Assembly (NCBI RefSeq): GCF_900002575.1
Contig: NZ_LN650648.1
Coordinates: forward strand, 682,001 to 746,000
From: Romboutsia hominis
GTDB lineage: Bacteria; Bacillota; Clostridia; Peptostreptococcales; Peptostreptococcaceae
DNA: 64,000 bases
Direction: 5' to 3'
The notes beneath the pieces are model-generated. The model was not told the origin of the DNA. It saw nothing but the letters and a program-made list of their open reading frames with translations, and did no database searches. The position numbers and the translations under genes were made by a program. Shown here one piece after another: positions 61,307-64,000 of this stretch; position 1 is the first letter of the stretch; every line of letters begins with the position of its first letter.

Positions 61307-63001
61307 ATGAAGTTTTCAGATTTTGAATATGAAAGACCAAATTATGAAAAAAGTAAAAATCAAATAATAGAAATAATAAATAATATAGAAAATTCAAAAA
61401 CTTACAAAGAGCAAAGACAAAATATTGATAAACTAAATAGCATTAGAAATAATATAGAAACTATGAGTACATTATGTTCTATAAGACATAGTATAAATGT
61501 TGAAGATGAGTTTTATGAAAGGGAAAAAGTGTATTGGGACGAATATTCTCCATTATATGAAGAACTTAATTCACTTTTTTATAAATCAGTAGTAAACTCA
61601 AAATTTAAAGAAGATATTCAAAAAGATTTTGGAAGACAGTTTATAAATATAGCAAGCTTTAATTTAAAGTCTTTTAGTAGCGAAATAATAAAAGACCTTC
61701 AAGAGGAAAATAAGCTTTGTTCTAAATATACAAAACTATTAGCATCTGCTAAAATTCATTTTGAAGGAGAAGAAAGAAACCTATCTGGACTTTTAAAATT
61801 TATGTCAAGTGAAGATAGAGATATGAGGATAAAGGCATCTAAGGCATATTACAATTACTTTGAAGAAAAAGAAAATGAATTTGATGAAGTATTTGATAAA
61901 TTAGTTAAAGTAAGAAATAATATGGCTATAAAACTTGGTTTTGACAACTTTGTAGAATTAGGATATATAAGAATGATGAGAACTGATTACAACAAAGACA
62001 TGGTAAAAAACTTTAGAAAACAAGTTTTAGATTATATTGTACCTGTAGCAAATAGTCTTTACGAAAGACAATCTAAAAGGATAGGTGTAGATAGACTTAC
62101 ATATGTAGATGAAAACCTTGAGTTTTTAAGTGGGAATGCAACACCTAAGGGAAGTGACGAATACATAATAGAAAATGGAAGAAAAATGTATTCTGAGCTA
62201 TCAAATGAAACTAAAGAATTCTTTAATTTCATGCTAGAAAATGAACTTATGGACTTAGTAACTAAAAAAGGTAAAGCAGCAGGTGGATACTGTACATATA
62301 TACCAGATTATAAATCTCCATTTATATTCTCGAACTTTAATCAAACATTAGATGATATAGATGTATTAACTCATGAAGCAGGTCATGCTTTTCAGCTTTA
62401 TATGTCAACTTGGATTGATATGCCAGAAATAAACTTCCCAACTTATGAAAGTTGTGAAATACATTCTATGAGTATGGAATTTATAACTTGGCCTTGGATG
62501 AAATTATTCTTTAAAGAAGATACAGAGAAATATAAATTTACTCATCTATCATCAGCTATTAAGTTTATACCATATGGAATAGTAGTAGATGAATTCCAGC
62601 ACTATATATATGAACAGCCTAATATGACTAAAGAAGAAAGAAAAAATATTTGGAGAGAACTAGAGAAAAAATATTTACCACATAGAATATTTGAAGATAA
62701 TGATTTTTTAGAAAAAGGAACTTGGTGGTTTAAGCAAGGACATATATTTAAAAATCCATTTTATTATATAGATTATACATTAGCTCAGATATGTGCATTA
62801 CAGTTTTGGAAAAAAATGAGGGTGGACAGAATCAATGGATGGGAAAATTATCTAGACATATGTAGAGTTGGAGGAACAAAGTCGTTCTTAGAAATAGTAA
62901 AGATAGGTGATTTAAAATCTCCATTTGAAGATGGATGTGTAGAAAGTGTTATAGATGTTATTAAAAATTATTTAGATAGTATAGATGATAAAGCTTTATA
63001 A
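61307..63001 (+). CDS. M3-family oligoendopeptidase
   Basis: A 564-residue cytosolic zinc metallopeptidase of the PepF/M3 type that degrades short peptides. The zinc site is HEAGHAFQLYMS, with the third ligand Glu in YESCEIHSMSMEF. A helical N-terminal half closes over the active-site cleft. There is no signal peptide. It fits amino-acid fermentation by supplying free amino acids. AAGGAG precedes the ATG. The glycine riboswitch begins about 100 bases after it. Confidence 0.93.
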   Translation: MKFSDFEYERPNYEKSKNQIIEIINNIENSKTYKEQRQNIDKLNSIRNNIETMSTLCSIRHSINVEDEFYEREKVYWDEYSPLYEELNSLFYKSVVNSKFKEDIQKDFGRQFINIASFNLKSFSSEIIKDLQEENKLCSKYTKLLASAKIHFEGEERNLSGLLKFMSSEDRDMRIKASKAYYNYFEEKENEFDEVFDKLVKVRNNMAIKLGFDNFVELGYIRMMRTDYNKDMVKNFRKQVLDYIVPVANSLYERQSKRIGVDRLTYVDENLEFLSGNATPKGSDEYIIENGRKMYSELSNETKEFFNFMLENELMDLVTKKGKAAGGYCTYIPDYKSPFIFSNFNQTLDDIDVLTHEAGHAFQLYMSTWIDMPEINFPTYESCEIHSMSMEFITWPWMKLFFKEDTEKYKFTHLSSAIKFIPYGIVVDEFQHYIYEQPNMTKEERKNIWRELEKKYLPHRIFEDNDFLEKGTWWFKQGHIFKNPFYYIDYTLAQICALQFWKKMRVDRINGWENYLDICRVGGTKSFLEIVKIGDLKSPFEDGCVESVIDVIKNYLDSIDDKAL

Positions 63002-63104
63002 TATATATACTGTAGAAATATGTAGCAATATTTACAGAAAAATATATTGAAATTTAAATAGAAAGTTTCTTTTCTTAACTTAGAAAGTATAAAAAAATTA
63101 AACA

Positions 63105-63239
63105 TTCCGGTTGAAGGATATAGGAGATTACTTCTAAAAAGAAGTGACCGAAGGTACAAGTTTGATTAAATCCTAATTTAATCAAATGAAATTCTCAGGT
63201 AAAAATATTATATTCAGATGGAACTCTGAAGATTATATT
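63105..63239 (+). promoter_or_regulatory. Glycine riboswitch (single aptamer)
   Basis: The conserved core is readable: GGAGA at 63123, GACCGAAGGTACAAG at 63146-63160 (glycine-binding bulge), and TCTCAGGTAAAA at 63193 with GGAACTCTGA at 63220. A variable helix (TTTGATTAAA with TTTAATCAAA) fits P3a. Only one full aptamer is seen, with possible leader pairing ahead of it. A terminator follows directly, so glycine should control read-through into the grd genes. Confidence 0.85.
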
Positions 63240-63278
63240 AACAGAGAAAACAAATGGGATTTGTTTTCTCTGTTTTTT
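63240..63278 (+). terminator. Riboswitch-controlled terminator
   Basis: 16-bp perfect stem (AACAGAGAAAACAAAT) with loop GGG and six T. It lies between the glycine aptamer and the grdX ribosome site. Confidence 0.9.
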
Positions 63279-63309
63279 ATTAAATAGACTTAAAAAGGAG
63301 AGGATTTTT

Positions 63310-63683
63310 ATAATAATAATAACCAATAATACTATTGTCAAAAACAAAATAAAGCACAAAAATGTAAAATATATAAAGACACATATCTAGAAATTTTAAA
63401 AGAAAGTAGAAATCTAATTCACAAAGGTTACGAACTTTTATCACATCCGATGTATTCCAGTATAAAGCTAAATGAAACTCCATACAGAAGTATAATATTA
63501 AAAAAATCAAACAAGTTAGATACAAATTCAGTACTATTGATTGAAGAAGCAATATACATTTCTAATAAATTTCAAAATAATAAACAAACACCTAATTGGA
63601 CAGATAATGTAATAGATGACTTTAGAGTCATAGACTTAGATATTTTAAGTAATACATTAGAAAGAATTCAATATATATTATAG
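63310..63683 (+). pseudogene. grdX: GrdX, disrupted by a frame change
   Basis: GrdX is a small protein of unknown role encoded first in glycine reductase operons. Its parts are split over two frames. Frame one from 63310 reads IIITNNTIVKNKIKHKNVKY then IKTHI and a TAG at 63388. Frame two, from about 63381, reads YLEILKESRNLIHKGYELLS, then HPMYSSIKLNETPYRSIIL and runs to TAG 63681. A one-base change (minus one) near two runs of five A would rejoin them. There is also no ATG, GTG or TTG at the proper place: after AAAAAGGAGAGG comes ATTTTTATA. Pseudogene, sequencing error or recoding remain possible. Confidence 0.75.
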
Positions 63684-63769
63684 AAATTAAAAATAATATT
63701 TGATTGTATCAAAATAATAAAATATTTATCTATAAAAATGTTAAAAAAATAACTATAAAGGAGGGATTT

Positions 63770-64000
63770 ATAGGAGATATATATGATTTAATAATAATAG
63801 GATCAGGGCCTGCAGGGCTTTCGGCAGGACTTTATGGTGCAAGAGCAAAGTTAAAAACTCTTATACTTGAAAAAGGAAAAGCTGGAGGACAAATAGTAAC
63901 AACTCATGATGTTGCTAACTATCCAGGTTCAGTAGAAAATGCTAGTGGACCTAAGTTAATAGCAAGAATGGTGGAACAATGCAAAAGTTTTGGGGCAGAA
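63770..64000 (+). CDS. trxB: Thioredoxin reductase of the grd operon, 3' truncated
   Basis: Runs off the window edge after 77 codons. It reads YDLIIIGSGPAGLSAGLYGA with the FAD-binding GxGPAG, then GGQIVTTHDVANYPG, typical for thioredoxin reductase; in glycine reducers this enzyme with thioredoxin feeds electrons to the reductase complex. The frame has no ATG, GTG or TTG at the expected place; AAGGAGGG is followed after 4 bases by ATA GGA GAT. An ATG at 63783 with its own AGGAG is out of frame and stops after two codons. The start assignment is therefore unsure. Confidence 0.85.
   Translation, partial: MGDIYDLIIIGSGPAGLSAGLYGARAKLKTLILEKGKAGGQIVTTHDVANYPGSVENASGPKLIARMVEQCKSFGAE

Noticed and set aside
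1-64000. tRNA, rRNA, CRISPR arrays and insertion sequences
   Set aside because: Reading intergenic regions on both strands I found no CCA-ended cloverleaf, rRNA segment, repeat-spacer array, transposase or paired terminal inverted repeats with target duplications.

Overview
The window comes from a very AT-rich, spore-forming, anaerobic Firmicute. It most resembles the Peptostreptococcaceae, that is, relatives of Clostridioides difficile. The signs are the block prmA-rsmE-mtaB-HIT-rpsU-yqeY, the sporulation genes yqfC/yqfD and cotJABC, the CcpN / PPDK-regulator / PPDK cluster, a Stickland-type 2-oxoacid ferredoxin oxidoreductase operon, and the start of a glycine reductase (grd) locus behind a glycine riboswitch. 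This assignment is inferred from gene content and gene order, not from a search. Most of the window is chromosomal core. I see no insertion sequence, prophage, CRISPR array, rRNA or tRNA.

Layout. 1-3.0 kb: amino-sugar uptake and its control (truncated nanE, a PTS EIICB, an RpiR regulator). 3.1-7.6 kb: RNA and ribosomal-protein modification (prmA, rsmE, mtaB), a HIT hydrolase, rpsU-yqeY, and a 36-codon antisense small ORF. 7.9-12.1 kb: single-gene units (GNAT, patatin, BFD-type Fe-S protein, LppM-like lipoprotein, TspO, long HPF). 12.1-21.7 kb: an unknown protein facing a long stretch of sporulation, RNA and GTPase genes (yqfC, yqfD, phoH, ybeY, a DgkA-PAP2 fusion, cdd, era, mgtE, yqzL-like, recO, DUF4342). 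21.7-29.5 kb: glyQS, then ccpN, the PPDK regulator and ppdK. 29.8-33.6 kb: zinc ribbon protein, topB, an unknown protein, dut. 33.9-37.4 kb: an SH3-NlpC/P60 wall hydrolase, a pair of paralogous 27-residue microproteins, and the cotJABC spore-coat operon. 37.6-45.6 kb: a TtcA-like thiolase, two DEDD exonucleases, a MORN-repeat membrane protein next to an intracellular-type subtilisin, and ftsE-ftsX with an M23 hydrolase. 45.8-50.2 kb: an orphan Ser/Thr kinase pair, a secreted protein preceded by an unusual palindrome, a ferredoxin relic, a monofunctional transglycosylase, DUF3785 and SIMPL proteins. 50.3-57.5 kb: a sigma-54 activator, a -24/-12 promoter, and aminotransferase-iorA-iorB-buk. 57.6-63.0 kb: two DUF1540 proteins, an HNH protein, a pentapeptide-repeat K+ channel, a HAD phosphatase and an M3 peptidase. 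63.1-64.0 kb: glycine riboswitch, terminator, a disrupted grdX, and the 5' part of trxB.

How the genes work together. The sigma-54 unit reads as an oxidative amino-acid fermentation module: transamination, oxidative decarboxylation to an acyl-CoA, then ATP from an acyl phosphate. The glycine-sensing unit at the right edge would be the matching reductive branch. PPDK with its regulatory kinase/phosphorylase and CcpN controls PEP/pyruvate flow. FtsEX with an M23 enzyme, the NlpC/P60 protein and the GT51 enzyme act on the cell wall.

The points most worth a second look are these: the twin 27-aa ORFs beside cotJ; the frameshifted grdX and the following trxB, both with AUA where a start codon should be; the orphan kinase operon; a 25-bp perfect palindrome and a G-run array upstream of a secreted protein; the MORN-subtilisin pair; the pentapeptide-channel fusion; and the DgkA-PAP2 fusion with altered phosphatase motifs.
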